From positions 1-51,072 of the forward strand of contig JAFZOS010000012.1 in the NCBI GenBank assembly GCA_017550535.1: a stretch of DNA of 51,072 bases. Direction: 5' to 3'. A program made the translations under genes and the position numbers. This document shows, in pieces, positions 16,339 to 24,945 of the stretch (positions within the stretch are counted from its first letter, which is position 1; every line of letters starts with the position of its first letter). The notes beneath the pieces are model-generated. The model worked only from the letters and a program-made list of their open reading frames with translations, had not been told where the DNA came from and did not search any database. The DNA is from Lachnospiraceae bacterium (GTDB lineage: Bacteria; Bacillota; Clostridia; Lachnospirales; Lachnospiraceae).

Positions 16339-19218
16339 TTGGCTAAAATGAGGATATACGAATTTGCGAAAGAACTTGATGTGACGGGAAAGGATATAGT
16401 TGCCGCACTCGAGGAACTGGGCGAGGGTACCAAAACGGCATCGTCGTCTATTGATGATGACCTGCAGGAAAAGGTAAGGGCAAAGATAAAGGGCGGAGCC
16501 GTTAAGGAAAAGAAACCCGCAGCCGCAAAGTCAGGGGCCGTAAAAGCCAAGGCCGAAAAAGCGGAAGCCGAACCTGAAAGAGCCGAAAAAAAGCCGGCCG
16601 AGAAGAAAGCAGGTGAAACAAAGGAAGCAAAAGCCGCAGCACCCGCAAAAGCAGCTCCGGCAAAAGCAGCACCGGCAGCCAGGAGTGCGGAGGAGAAGGC
16701 TCCGGAAGAAGCACCCGTCAGGAAAAAGAAACCTAACATCATCATCGTTAACAGGCATAACACCCAGGGAGGTACTGCAGCAAGGCCCGGTCAGCCTCAG
16801 GGTCAGCGCGGCGGCGCGCAGGGTCAGGGCAGGCCGCAGGGTTCAAGGCCCGGCAGCAATACGTTTGTCCGTCCGGCACAGCGGCTCATAAAGCCCAATG
16901 TTCCAAGGACCGCCAATGTTATGATGAACCGTGATGATGACGTGATCGTAAAGCCGGCGGAAGAAAAGAAGGTCGAGCGTAAAGCAGCAGCGGCACCGGA
17001 ACCGGTAACACAGGTCGGAGGAGATAATGAGCAGGCAGCAGTTAACACTGATAGAGAAAACGTTCAAAAAACTCAGGAAAGCGTACAAGGCGGTACTCGT
17101 CCTAACAGGGCTGGTGGCAATAGTGCTGACCGTACTGGAAGAACTTTCGAACGTCGGGAAAAGACGGGCGAAACAGGACGTCCTTCCTATGGACGCGACG
17201 GACAGGGAAGGGACAGCCGACAGGGAGCAGGCCGAGGCGGACGAGACAACTTAAGGAGCGGTATAAGCATTGCCTTCGGTTCTGATCAGAAGGGCGCAGG
17301 CAAGGACAACCGCCGCGATGATTCCAAGAAGAGCAGGGATAAGAACCGTAAGGATCAAAGCTACCAGAATGAGGACGGCTTCAGGGGCGGCAAACAGGTA
17401 AGGGGCAGCAAGGCCGGCAAGTTCATAAAGCCCGAAAAGCCTGCTGAGGTTAAGGAAGAGGAGAAGATCAAGGTAATAACCCTTCCTGAAAGCCTTACCA
17501 TAAAGGAGCTGGCCGAGAAGATGAAGGTCCAGCCCGCAGTCATAATAAAGAAACTGTTCCTTCAGGGCAAGGTTGTTACCGTTAATCAGGAGATAACCTA
17601 CGAGCAGGCCGAGGAGATCGCGGTCGAGTTCGAGATACTTTGCGAGAAGGAAGTAGTAGTAGACGTAATAGAGGAACTGTTAAAGGAAGAGGAAGAAGAT
17701 ACAAGCAAGATGGTTAAGCGTCCGCCCGTTATCTGCGTAATGGGACACGTTGACCACGGTAAAACCTCGCTGCTTGATTCTATAAGGAAGACTCATGTGA
17801 TCGACCGCGAAGCCGGCGGTATCACACAGCACATCGGTGCTTATGTGGTTAAGGTCGGAGACCAGAAGATCACCTTCCTCGATACGCCGGGTCATGAGGC
17901 GTTCACGGCTATGCGTATGCGAGGCGCCAATTCGACGGATATCGCCATCCTTGTTGTTGCTGCGGATGACGGTGTTATGCCGCAGACCATCGAGGCTATA
18001 AACCATGCGAAGGCAGCAGGCATCGAGATCATCGTTGCCGTAAACAAGATAGATAAACCGAGTGCCAACATAGACAGGGTTAAGCAGGAGCTTTCCGAAT
18101 ACGAACTGATCCCCGAGGACTGGGGCGGAAGTACTGTATTTGCTCCGGTTTCCGCAAAGACAGGCGAAGGCATCGACAACCTGCTTGAAATGATCCTGCT
18201 TACGGCCGATATTCTCGAGCTTAAGGCAGATCCCAAGCGTAAGGCCCGTGGTCTTGTCATCGAGGCACAGCTTGATAAGGGACGCGGTCCCGTTGCCACC
18301 GTGCTCGTTCAGAAGGGTACACTTAAGGTGGGTGACTTTATCGCCGCAGGCGCATGCTACGGTAAGGTCCGCGCCATGATAGACGACAAGGGAAGGCGCG
18401 TCAAGGAGGCAGGTCCTTCGACACCCGTTGAGATACTCGGACTTAACGATGTTCCGAATGCAGGTGAGATATTCGTATCTCCCGATAATGATAAGGAAGC
18501 CAAGAATTTCGCACAGACCTTCATCTCACAGAACAAGGTCAAGCTGCTTGACGATACCAAGAACAAGATGTCTCTTGATGATCTGTTCACCCAGATCCAG
18601 GAAGGCAACCTTAAGGAATTGAACCTTATCATCAAGGCCGACGTTCAGGGTTCTGTCGAGGCTGTCAAGGAAAGCCTTGTCAAGCTTACGAACGAGGAAG
18701 TTGTTGTCAAGGTCATCCACGGCGGCGTAGGTGCGATAAACGAATCGGATGTTGTTCTTGCTTCGGCTTCGAATGCGATAATCATAGGCTTCAATGTCCG
18801 CCCCGATGCAACGGCCAAGAACATAGCCGAGACCGAAGGCGTGGATATAAGGCTTTACAATGTCATCTACAAGGCTATCGAGGATGTGGAAGCCGCAATG
18901 AAGGGAATGCTCGATCCGGTATTCGAGGAGAAGGTGATCGGTCATGCGGAGATAAGGCAGATATTCAAGGCTTCGGGCATAGGCAATATCGCCGGTTCCT
19001 ATGTGCTTGACGGTACATTCGAGCGCGGCTGCCAGGTACGCATCACCCATGAGGGCGAGCAGATCTTCGAAGGCAACCTTGCATCCCTTAAGAGGTTTAA
19101 GGACGATGTCAAGGAAGTAAAGGCAGGCTTCGAGTGCGGTCTCGTATTTGAGGATTTCAATGACTTTGCCGAGCTTGACATAGTTGAAGCATACAAGATG
19201 GTAGAGGTACCCAGATAG
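16339..19218 (+). CDS. infB: Translation initiation factor IF-2
   Basis: 959 residues, starting with TTG one base after ylxQ ([13 protein letters not shown]). An N-terminal IF2-N domain (about 1-55) is followed by a very long Ala/Lys/Pro- and Gly/Arg-rich linker (about 56-375), a second IF2-N domain (about 378-430), the G domain with GHVDHGKTS at 469-477, DTPGHEAF and NKID, and the C-terminal beta barrels that bind initiator tRNA. IF-2 joins fMet-tRNA and the ribosomal subunits. The linker between about 230 and 305 has odd codon choice (five ACT, three CGA, two AGA) because an alternative frame overlaps it (17027-17254). Confidence 0.97.
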   Translation: MAKMRIYEFAKELDVTGKDIVAALEELGEGTKTASSSIDDDLQEKVRAKIKGGAVKEKKPAAAKSGAVKAKAEKAEAEPERAEKKPAEKKAGETKEAKAAAPAKAAPAKAAPAARSAEEKAPEEAPVRKKKPNIIIVNRHNTQGGTAARPGQPQGQRGGAQGQGRPQGSRPGSNTFVRPAQRLIKPNVPRTANVMMNRDDDVIVKPAEEKKVERKAAAAPEPVTQVGGDNEQAAVNTDRENVQKTQESVQGGTRPNRAGGNSADRTGRTFERREKTGETGRPSYGRDGQGRDSRQGAGRGGRDNLRSGISIAFGSDQKGAGKDNRRDDSKKSRDKNRKDQSYQNEDGFRGGKQVRGSKAGKFIKPEKPAEVKEEEKIKVITLPESLTIKELAEKMKVQPAVIIKKLFLQGKVVTVNQEITYEQAEEIAVEFEILCEKEVVVDVIEELLKEEEEDTSKMVKRPPVICVMGHVDHGKTSLLDSIRKTHVIDREAGGITQHIGAYVVKVGDQKITFLDTPGHEAFTAMRMRGANSTDIAILVVAADDGVMPQTIEAINHAKAAGIEIIVAVNKIDKPSANIDRVKQELSEYELIPEDWGGSTVFAPVSAKTGEGIDNLLEMILLTADILELKADPKRKARGLVIEAQLDKGRGPVATVLVQKGTLKVGDFIAAGACYGKVRAMIDDKGRRVKEAGPSTPVEILGLNDVPNAGEIFVSPDNDKEAKNFAQTFISQNKVKLLDDTKNKMSLDDLFTQIQEGNLKELNLIIKADVQGSVEAVKESLVKLTNEEVVVKVIHGGVGAINESDVVLASASNAIIIGFNVRPDATAKNIAETEGVDIRLYNVIYKAIEDVEAAMKGMLDPVFEEKVIGHAEIRQIFKASGIGNIAGSYVLDGTFERGCQVRITHEGEQIFEGNLASLKRFKDDVKEVKAGFECGLVFEDFNDFAELDIVEAYKMVEVPR
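17027..17254 (+). CDS. Candidate overlapping small membrane protein inside infB (+1 frame)
   Basis: A 75-codon frame, one base out of register with infB, begins at ATG 17027 and ends at TAA 17252. Its ribosome binding site GGAGGAG (17017-17023) is as good as any in the window, with 5 bases between GGAGG and the ATG. The predicted product has a basic N-terminus ([11 protein letters not shown]), one strongly hydrophobic stretch (about 22-40, [15 protein letters not shown]) and an acidic tail, so it would be a one-helix membrane protein. Codons in this frame (AGG, CTG, GTA, ACA, GAG, AAG) look like those of the neighbours, whereas the infB frame here uses otherwise rare ones. It lies in the disordered IF-2 linker, where sequence is least constrained. 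Expression is unproven; an imported segment that kept infB open is the main alternative. Confidence 0.35.
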   Translation: MSRQQLTLIEKTFKKLRKAYKAVLVLTGLVAIVLTVLEELSNVGKRRAKQDVLPMDATDREGTADREQAEADETT

Positions 19219-19227
19219 GAAACAACA

Positions 19228-19596
19228 ATGCGAAAGAACAGTATAAAAAACACAAGGATAAACAGCGAGGTCCAGCGTGAACTCGCGAACCTGATAAGGT
19301 CCGAGATCAAGGATCCCAGGGTGGGTCCAATGACCTGCGTTACCGATGTTGAAGTGGCGCCGGACCTTAAAACATGCAAGGTTTGGATATCAACCCTCGG
19401 CGATGACGAAGCCAGGGAGGGTACCCTTAAGGGCCTTAAGAATGCCGAAGGTTTCCTTCGCAGCCAGCTTGCGAAGAACTTAAACCTTCGCAACACTCCG
19501 GAGCTCCGCTTCATTTCCGATACTTCGATCGAATACGGAATGAAGATGAACAAGCTGCTGGATGACGTTAAGGGCCCTGAAGATGAAGAATCATAA
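19228..19596 (+). CDS. rbfA: Ribosome-binding factor A
   Basis: 122 residues, normal for RbfA. RINSEVQRELANLIRSEIKDPR(V)G and ISTLGDDEAREGTLKGL follow the family, and LRNTPELRFISDTSIEYG is the conserved KH-like C-terminal block. RbfA acts in late 16S rRNA 5'-end processing and 30S maturation. It follows infB by 9 bases and precedes nrnA by 12, inside the same operon. Confidence 0.95.
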   Translation: MRKNSIKNTRINSEVQRELANLIRSEIKDPRVGPMTCVTDVEVAPDLKTCKVWISTLGDDEAREGTLKGLKNAEGFLRSQLAKNLNLRNTPELRFISDTSIEYGMKMNKLLDDVKGPEDEES

Positions 19597-19608
19597 AAGG
19601 AAGATCAA

Positions 19609-20568
19609 ATGAATCTGTTAAAAGAAGCAGGCAGTCCGAAGACCATAGGGATCACGGGTCACATAAGGCCTGACGGCGATTGCGTCGGTGCGGTGTTCGG
19701 AACCTATGCCTATCTTAAAAATGTATATAAGGATGCCGATATAAGGTTATTTTTGGAGCAGCCCCCGGCGATATATTCATTCCTTAAGGGTTATGACAAG
19801 GTTGATACGACCTTCGCATATCCCGGGCAGTTCGATGTATTTATAGCGCTTGATTCTGCCGATATAGGACGGATCGGAGATGCGGATAAGCTGTTCCTCG
19901 GAGCGAAAAAGTCGATACTTATAGATCATCATATAAGCAATAACGGGTTTGGTGACGTATTCTGCGTTGAACCCGAGGCGAGCTCGACCTGCGAGATACT
20001 GACACGCCTGTTTGAGGATGAATACATGGACGTTGATGTGGCGAAGGCTCTGTATACCGGCATCGCCCATGACACCGGAGTTTTCCGCTACAGCTGTACG
20101 GGGCCCGATACATTCGCGGCTCTTCAGAAGCTCGTTGCCTATGATTTTGACGGCTCAAAGATAACCGATGAGACGTTTTATCAGAAGACTTATGTGCAGA
20201 ATCAGCTGCTCGGGCGCACCCTCCTTGAGAGCATACTCTTCATGGACGGCAGGTGCATCGCGGGTTACATTGACAGGAAGGCGATGGAATTCTATGAGGC
20301 GGAGTCCTCGGATTTTGAGGGGATCGTGAACCAGCTTCAGATGACCAAGGGTGTTGAAGTCGCGATATTCATGTACGAAACGGGAACTCTTGAATTCAAG
20401 GTGAGCATGCGCAGCAACGGTAAGGTCAACGTGGCCGAGGTCTCATCGTACTTCGGCGGAGGCGGCCATGTACGCGCAGCGGGCTGCAACATGAACGGAA
20501 CCTTCCATGATGTACTGAATAACTTAAGCCTGCACATAGAAAAGCAGTTGGAGTCGTTTGATCAATAA
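19609..20568 (+). CDS. nrnA: DHH-family oligoribonuclease / pAp phosphatase NrnA
   Basis: 319 residues. The DHH domain (about 1-170) has GHIRPDGDCVGA, LDSADIGRIG and ILIDHHISN with the metal ligands. The DHHA1 domain (about 200-319) ends in YFGGGGHVRAAGC. NrnA degrades nanoRNAs of two to five nucleotides and dephosphorylates pAp in Firmicutes lacking Orn. The position between rbfA and truB is the usual one in Clostridia. GGAAGATCAA lies before the ATG. Confidence 0.93.
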   Translation: MNLLKEAGSPKTIGITGHIRPDGDCVGAVFGTYAYLKNVYKDADIRLFLEQPPAIYSFLKGYDKVDTTFAYPGQFDVFIALDSADIGRIGDADKLFLGAKKSILIDHHISNNGFGDVFCVEPEASSTCEILTRLFEDEYMDVDVAKALYTGIAHDTGVFRYSCTGPDTFAALQKLVAYDFDGSKITDETFYQKTYVQNQLLGRTLLESILFMDGRCIAGYIDRKAMEFYEAESSDFEGIVNQLQMTKGVEVAIFMYETGTLEFKVSMRSNGKVNVAEVSSYFGGGGHVRAAGCNMNGTFHDVLNNLSLHIEKQLESFDQ

Positions 20569-20586
20569 AGTTAAATGTTATAGCGC

Positions 20587-21483
20587 ATGAACGGGATCAT
20601 AAACATATACAAGGAACCCGGCTTTACCTCCTTCGATGTGGTAGCAAAGCTTCGGGGAATATGTCATCAGAAGAAGATAGGCCACACGGGCACGCTCGAT
20701 CCGGACGCAACGGGAGTCCTTCCCGTCTGCTTAGGCAATGCGACCAGGGTATGTGATCTGCTCACTGATAAAACAAAGGAGTACGAAACGGTACTCCTTT
20801 TTGGTATCGTAACTGATACACAGGATATATCGGGGAAGGTGCTGGAGGAACATTATGTCAACCTGACAGATGAAGATGTGATCTCGTGCGTTAAGGAATT
20901 TACCGGTGATATCATGCAGATACCGCCAATGTATTCTGCCATAAAGGTCGACGGAAAAAAGCTTTATGAGCTTGCAAGGCAGGGTAAGGAAGTGGAGCGT
21001 AAGCCACGCCCCGTGACGATCCACTCGATAGATATAGTCGATATTTCCCTGCCGCGTGTAACGATGCGCATTTCATGCTCAAAGGGCACCTACATAAGGA
21101 CACTGTGCCATGATATAGGAAACCGCTTAGGCTGCGGAGGAACGATGGAAAGCCTTGTAAGGACGCGTTCGGGTGATTTTACACTGGATACTGCGGTGAC
21201 TCTTTCAAAGGTACAGGAATGGGCGGACGCGGGGGAACTTGAACACCATATCATCCCCGTTGATGAGATTTTTAAGGACTGCGGGAGTGTGATCCTTAAG
21301 GAAAGCGCGGATAAGCTTTTAAAGAACGGGAACGCATTCCGTAAAAGCGACATAGCAAAGGTTACTAAGGGCGCCGTTTATATGGACCGCTTCCGTGTGT
21401 ACAATCATTCGGGGAATTTTACGGCGCTTTACGATCTTGATCCGGGCAGGGGAATTTATAAAGTATTCAAGATGTTTCTTTAA
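20587..21483 (+). CDS. truB: tRNA pseudouridine(55) synthase TruB
   Basis: 298 residues. KIGHTGTLDPDATGVLPVCL contains the catalytic Asp38, and QIPPMYSAIKVDGKKLYELAR and GTYIRTLCHDIG are family blocks. TruB isomerises U55 in the T-loop of tRNAs. It starts 19 bases after nrnA; the ribosome binding site is weak, so expression probably depends on read-through from upstream. ribF follows 16 bases later. Confidence 0.95.
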   Translation: MNGIINIYKEPGFTSFDVVAKLRGICHQKKIGHTGTLDPDATGVLPVCLGNATRVCDLLTDKTKEYETVLLFGIVTDTQDISGKVLEEHYVNLTDEDVISCVKEFTGDIMQIPPMYSAIKVDGKKLYELARQGKEVERKPRPVTIHSIDIVDISLPRVTMRISCSKGTYIRTLCHDIGNRLGCGGTMESLVRTRSGDFTLDTAVTLSKVQEWADAGELEHHIIPVDEIFKDCGSVILKESADKLLKNGNAFRKSDIAKVTKGAVYMDRFRVYNHSGNFTALYDLDPGRGIYKVFKMFL

Positions 21484-21498
21484 GCGTGATGGAGGCTT

Positions 21499-22455
21499 AT
21501 GCCGGCGGATAATGTTATGAAGATAATTTCCAAAACTATTGATTTTAAAATACCGGAAGATACGGTTGTGACCATCGGCAAGTTCGACGGGATACATAAG
21601 GGCCATGCGCTGGTTTTTGACAGGATGCTTAAGTACCGCGCGCAGGGCCTTAAATCCGTTATCTTCACATTCGACATCCCGGTCTCGATGCTCATTGACG
21701 GTACGGACTCAAGGGTTCTTACAACAAACCTTGAGAAGCGCCGCATATTTGAAAAGCTTGGCGCCGATTACCTTGTGGAGTTTCCCTTTAATGAAAAGAC
21801 TGCATCCATAAGTGCGGAAGGGTTTATCGAGGAGTTTCTTCTTGAGCGCCTTAACATGAAGGCGATCGTCATAGGCTCTGACCTTAAGTTCGGACACGGC
21901 GGGCGCGGAACGGCAGATACATTAAGGGAATATGCGAAAGATCACGGCTATGAGGTGACCGTCATTGACAAGCTTATGCATGGTGAGCACGAAATTAGCT
22001 CTACGATCATACGTGAGTGCATCGAGAGGGGAGATATCGAGGCTGCGAATGAAATGCTGCTCCATCCGTATTTCTTCTACGGTGAAGTGGTGCATGGCAG
22101 GCGTATAGGCCGTACTCTTGATTTTCCCACAGTCAACCTTATTCCCAAGGAGGATAAACTGCTGCCGCCAAACGGCGTTTACTTTTCCGTCGTTGAGTAT
22201 GAGGGGACCAAATACAATGCGATAACCAATATCGGACGCAAGCCGACGGTTGAGGGTGAACGCGCTGCGATCGGCATTGAAACATACATTTATGATTTTG
22301 ATTCTCTTATCTACGGACAGGAGCTTACGGTAAGCCTGTTTAAGTTCCTTAGGCCCGAAATGCGTTTTGGATCGCTTGATGAACTTAAAGGTCAGCTCAC
22401 AAAGGATGTCGCCGAAGGTGAAAAATGGCATAAAAATCATCCCCAAATCCCATAG
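21499..22455 (+). CDS. ribF: Bifunctional riboflavin kinase / FAD synthetase RibF
   Basis: 318 residues. The nucleotidyl transferase domain (about 15-170) shows IGKFDGIHKGHALVFD and SSTIIREC. The flavokinase domain (about 190-310) shows GRTLDFPTVNL and PPNGVYFSVVE. The enzyme converts riboflavin to FMN and FAD. GATGGAGGCTT precedes the ATG at 21499. An ATG eleven codons in (21532) would give the shorter start common in the family, but lacks as good a ribosome binding site. It is the last gene of the operon; no clear terminator follows. Confidence 0.93.
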   Translation: MPADNVMKIISKTIDFKIPEDTVVTIGKFDGIHKGHALVFDRMLKYRAQGLKSVIFTFDIPVSMLIDGTDSRVLTTNLEKRRIFEKLGADYLVEFPFNEKTASISAEGFIEEFLLERLNMKAIVIGSDLKFGHGGRGTADTLREYAKDHGYEVTVIDKLMHGEHEISSTIIRECIERGDIEAANEMLLHPYFFYGEVVHGRRIGRTLDFPTVNLIPKEDKLLPPNGVYFSVVEYEGTKYNAITNIGRKPTVEGERAAIGIETYIYDFDSLIYGQELTVSLFKFLRPEMRFGSLDELKGQLTKDVAEGEKWHKNHPQIP

Positions 22456-22507
22456 GCCTTGTCATTTTTTTACAAAAATCAGCTGCTTTTCATAAAGCTC
22501 TTGTTTA

Positions 22508-22536
22508 TTGAAATCCCATATCTTAAAATATTATCT
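22508..22536 (+). promoter_or_regulatory. Probable promoter of the Na/Pi cotransporter gene
   Basis: TTGAAA (22508-22513), a 17-base spacer and TTATCT (22531-22536), about 80 bases before the ATG. The rest of the 159-base gap after ribF shows only AT-rich sequence with weak inverted repeats. Confidence 0.5.
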
Positions 22537-22614
22537 GGTGAATAAGTGATACGGATATGCGAAGCCGCAGGATGATAAAGGTATTTTGGTAAGCGCAGCG
22601 GCTGAAGGAGAATT

Positions 22615-24294
22615 ATGATAGCATCAACTTTGTTGACATTGGCCGGAGGCCTCGGACTGTTCCTGTTCGGTATGACCCTCATGAATTCGGGGATCGAGAA
22701 GGCGGCAGGCGCCAAGCTCCGAAACATCCTTGAATTCTTTACTAAAAACAGGTTCTCGGGTATGCTCGTCGGTATCGTGTTTACGGGTATCACCCAGTCG
22801 TCAAGTGCCTGTACGATGTTAGTCGTCTCCTTTGTTAACTCCGGTATCATGACTCTTTCCCAGGCTGTAGGCGTGATCTTCGGTGCCAATATCGGTACCA
22901 CGGTGACATCGCAGCTCGTTTCTTTTAACCTTTCGGAATACGCCCCCGTTTTCTGTTTCCTGGGCGTTATAATGTTCTGTTTCATAAAAAAGGAAAAGGT
23001 CCAGAAGATCGGCGAGATCCTTACCGGTTTCGGCGTTCTGTTTATGGGACTTGCACTTATGTCGGAGGCTATGAGGTCCGTTAAGGACATTCCGGCCGTT
23101 CCGGCATTTTTTGCGTCGCTTACAAGCCCGCTGCTTGCGATAATCATAGGAACGGTTGTTACGGCCATCATCCAAAGCTCATCCGTAACGGTCAGCATCA
23201 TCCTAGTTATGGTAGCTCAGGGCCTTCTTGATATACGGATCTGTCTGTACATAATCTTGGGATGTACTATCGGCGGTACCGCGGCGGCAATGATATCATC
23301 CCTTTCGGGTAAGAAGAATGCAAAGCGGGCAGCCCTTATACACCTGCTTTTCAATGTATTCGGCGGGATCGTGGTATTTACGATATTCAAGTTCGGTATG
23401 GAATGGATAATCGGACTCCTGCACCGCATGAGCGGCGATAACCTTGGACGTCAGGTGGCAAATGCCCATTCACTTATAAAGATATTCCAGGCTGTCATAT
23501 TATTCCCGTTCTCCGGCCTTCTTGTAAAGCTTACATACAAGCTTGTACCGGGCGAGGACGAGGCGATCGGCTACCGTGCGAAGCTCCAGCTTGAACATAT
23601 CGGAGGCAAAAATATCTTCTCGCCGGCGACCGCGGTATTCGAGGTTACCAAGGAGCTTGAACGAATGGCTCTGCTTGCAAGCGAGAACCTTAATCGAGCA
23701 ATGAACGCGCTCGTGACTCTTGATGAGGAGGATATCGACGAAGTTTACGAGGTCGAGGAAAACATAAACTTCCTTAACCATGAGATAACCAACTATCTTG
23801 TAAAGATAAGCCAGACCAACCTTCCCGTAGATGATGCGAAGAGCATCGGCGGACTGTTCCACGTGGTGAACGATATCGAACGTATCGGAGACCACGCCGA
23901 AAATGTGGCTGATTCTGCAAAACAGAGGAAGGAAAAGGGGATCGACTTCTCGCGTGATGCGATGAAGGAGATGGGTGAGATGCTCGATATGGTTAATACG
24001 ATAATACGTTTTGCGATCGAGATGTTCTCAACCGGTAACGACGACCATCTGCGCGATATACTCTCGCTCGAGGATGCGATAGATGAAAAGGAGCGTGAGC
24101 TCCAGCGCCAGCACATAGCCAGGATGACCAGGAACGAGTGCACGCCCGAGGCAGGAATGCTGTTCTCGGATGTGGTTTCGGGGCTTGAAAGGGTTGCGGA
24201 TCATGCGACCAATATTGCGTTCTCGGTCCTTGACCCCGATCCCGACAATGCAAAGAAGGTTTCCGCATCCGACGTACGCATGGTACAGGCCTGA
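22615..24294 (+). CDS. Na/Pi cotransporter family protein with PhoU-like C-terminus
   Basis: 559 residues. Two QSSS repeats (FTGITQSSSACT near 58-70 and IIQSSSVTVS near 183-195) in hydrophobic surroundings are the hallmark of NptA/PNaS family sodium-phosphate symporters; about nine membrane segments occupy residues 1-320. The C-terminal 210 residues are helical and PhoU-like, with NDIERIGDHAENVADSA and a second GLERVADHATNIAFS repeat. It probably imports phosphate or senses it at the membrane; some homologues are thought to export. GAAGGAGAATT precedes the ATG. No pst or phoU genes are adjacent. Just after the stop a 20-base segment from the gene end is imperfectly repeated (24279-24298 and 24301-24320). 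Confidence 0.88.
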   Translation: MIASTLLTLAGGLGLFLFGMTLMNSGIEKAAGAKLRNILEFFTKNRFSGMLVGIVFTGITQSSSACTMLVVSFVNSGIMTLSQAVGVIFGANIGTTVTSQLVSFNLSEYAPVFCFLGVIMFCFIKKEKVQKIGEILTGFGVLFMGLALMSEAMRSVKDIPAVPAFFASLTSPLLAIIIGTVVTAIIQSSSVTVSIILVMVAQGLLDIRICLYIILGCTIGGTAAAMISSLSGKKNAKRAALIHLLFNVFGGIVVFTIFKFGMEWIIGLLHRMSGDNLGRQVANAHSLIKIFQAVILFPFSGLLVKLTYKLVPGEDEAIGYRAKLQLEHIGGKNIFSPATAVFEVTKELERMALLASENLNRAMNALVTLDEEDIDEVYEVEENINFLNHEITNYLVKISQTNLPVDDAKSIGGLFHVVNDIERIGDHAENVADSAKQRKEKGIDFSRDAMKEMGEMLDMVNTIIRFAIEMFSTGNDDHLRDILSLEDAIDEKERELQRQHIARMTRNECTPEAGMLFSDVVSGLERVADHATNIAFSVLDPDPDNAKKVSASDVRMVQA

Positions 24295-24326
24295 TCTTAA
24301 CATGGTGCAGGCTTGATTTTTCGGGG

Positions 24327-24355
24327 TTTACAAGGTATTTATTATGTGTTAAAAT
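24327..24355 (+). promoter_or_regulatory. rpsO promoter
   Basis: TTTACA (24327-24332), exactly 17 bases, then TAAAAT (24350-24355). Transcription would begin near 24362, giving a leader of about 117 bases before the rpsO ATG. Confidence 0.65.
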
Positions 24356-24361
24356 GTCTAA

Positions 24362-24478
24362 TGTTGTGTGACCCGTGCACGGTTCCGGGAATTCCGACCC
24401 GGTGCTGAGTATAGGGCTGATAGCTGCAAAGCCGCATTTTCACGGCATTTGCAAGCGGATAAACAGGAGGAAAACGAA
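24362..24478 (+). promoter_or_regulatory. rpsO leader RNA, probably structured
   Basis: The leader holds a palindrome CCGTGCACGG, a possible CCGGG...CCCGG stem, and a convincing hairpin at 24426-24452 in which GCAAAGCCG pairs with CGGC-A-TTTGC (nine pairs, one bulge). The hairpin ends 12 bases before the AGGAGG (24465-24470). S15 is known to bind its own leader in several bacteria by unrelated structures. A role here is inference. Confidence 0.45.
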
Positions 24479-24745
24479 ATGATAAGCAAGGAAAAGAAAA
24501 CTGAGATCATCAAAAAGTACGCACGTACCGAAGGCGACACAGGTTCACCGGAAGTTCAGGTAGCAGTCCTTACCGAAAGGATCAAGGAGCTTACCGAGCA
24601 TCTTAAGGCTAATCCGGGTGATCATCATTCAGCAAGGGGTATGTACAAGATGATCGGTCAGAGGCGCGGCCTTCTTGCATACCTTAAAAAGAAGGACATC
24701 GAGCGCTATCGTTCACTTATCGAGAAGTTAGGCCTGAGGAAGTAA
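24479..24745 (+). CDS. rpsO: 30S ribosomal protein S15
   Basis: 88 residues, the standard S15 length. [34 protein letters not shown]... and [22 protein letters not shown] are diagnostic. The frame is open further upstream, but the ATG at 24479 with AGGAGG eight bases before it is the true start. S15 organises the central domain of 16S rRNA. It lies directly before pnp, the classical order. Confidence 0.97.
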   Translation: MISKEKKTEIIKKYARTEGDTGSPEVQVAVLTERIKELTEHLKANPGDHHSARGMYKMIGQRRGLLAYLKKKDIERYRSLIEKLGLRK

Positions 24746-24767
24746 TCAAACGGGCTTTTGTAAATGG

Positions 24768-24810
24768 ACGCAGTAATGCATGTCATATGCGTGACTGCGT
24801 TCGTTTATTA
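24768..24810 (+). terminator. Hairpin after rpsO, possible weak terminator
   Basis: ACGCAGT (24768-24774) pairs with ACTGCGT (24794-24800), with an inner GCAT/ATGC stem, followed by TCGTTTATTA. The T-tract is poor, so this may be an attenuator or processing hairpin in an rpsO-pnp transcript. Confidence 0.4.
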
Positions 24811-24830
24811 TCTTCGGTAAAGTAACTTAA

Positions 24831-24911
24831 GGCGGAAGTAATACCCGAGACCACTGAACTGCTCATGAATGCTCGTGGTCAGTTCAGTAGTTTCGGTACA
24901 TATCTTCCGTC
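24831..24911 (+). promoter_or_regulatory. Long hairpin in the pnp leader
   Basis: GGCGGAAG (24831-24838) faces CTTCCGTC (24904-24911), and CCACTGAACTG (24851-24861) faces CAGTTCAGTAG (24880-24890), giving one extended stem of about 35 positions with a few mismatches. It ends 34 bases before the pnp ATG. In Escherichia coli a long pnp leader stem is cut by RNase III and then controls PNPase synthesis. The placement here suggests an analogous device (inference). Confidence 0.55.
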
Positions 24912-24945
24912 TTGAAACATATATTCATTAAGGAAGGAGAATCAC

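Noticed and set aside
16613-16891. Another + strand alternative frame in the infB linker
   Set aside because: Product is low-complexity Arg/Gln/Lys from an Ala-Lys-Pro coding repeat and there is no ribosome binding site, unlike the 17027 frame.
22456-22614. Clear terminator or small RNA after ribF
   Set aside because: T-runs and an AGCT...AGCT pair are present but no stem of convincing length.
22479-23201. 240-codon minus-strand frame opposite the Na/Pi cotransporter gene
   Set aside because: Antisense to membrane-helix codons, no Shine-Dalgarno sequence, low-complexity product.
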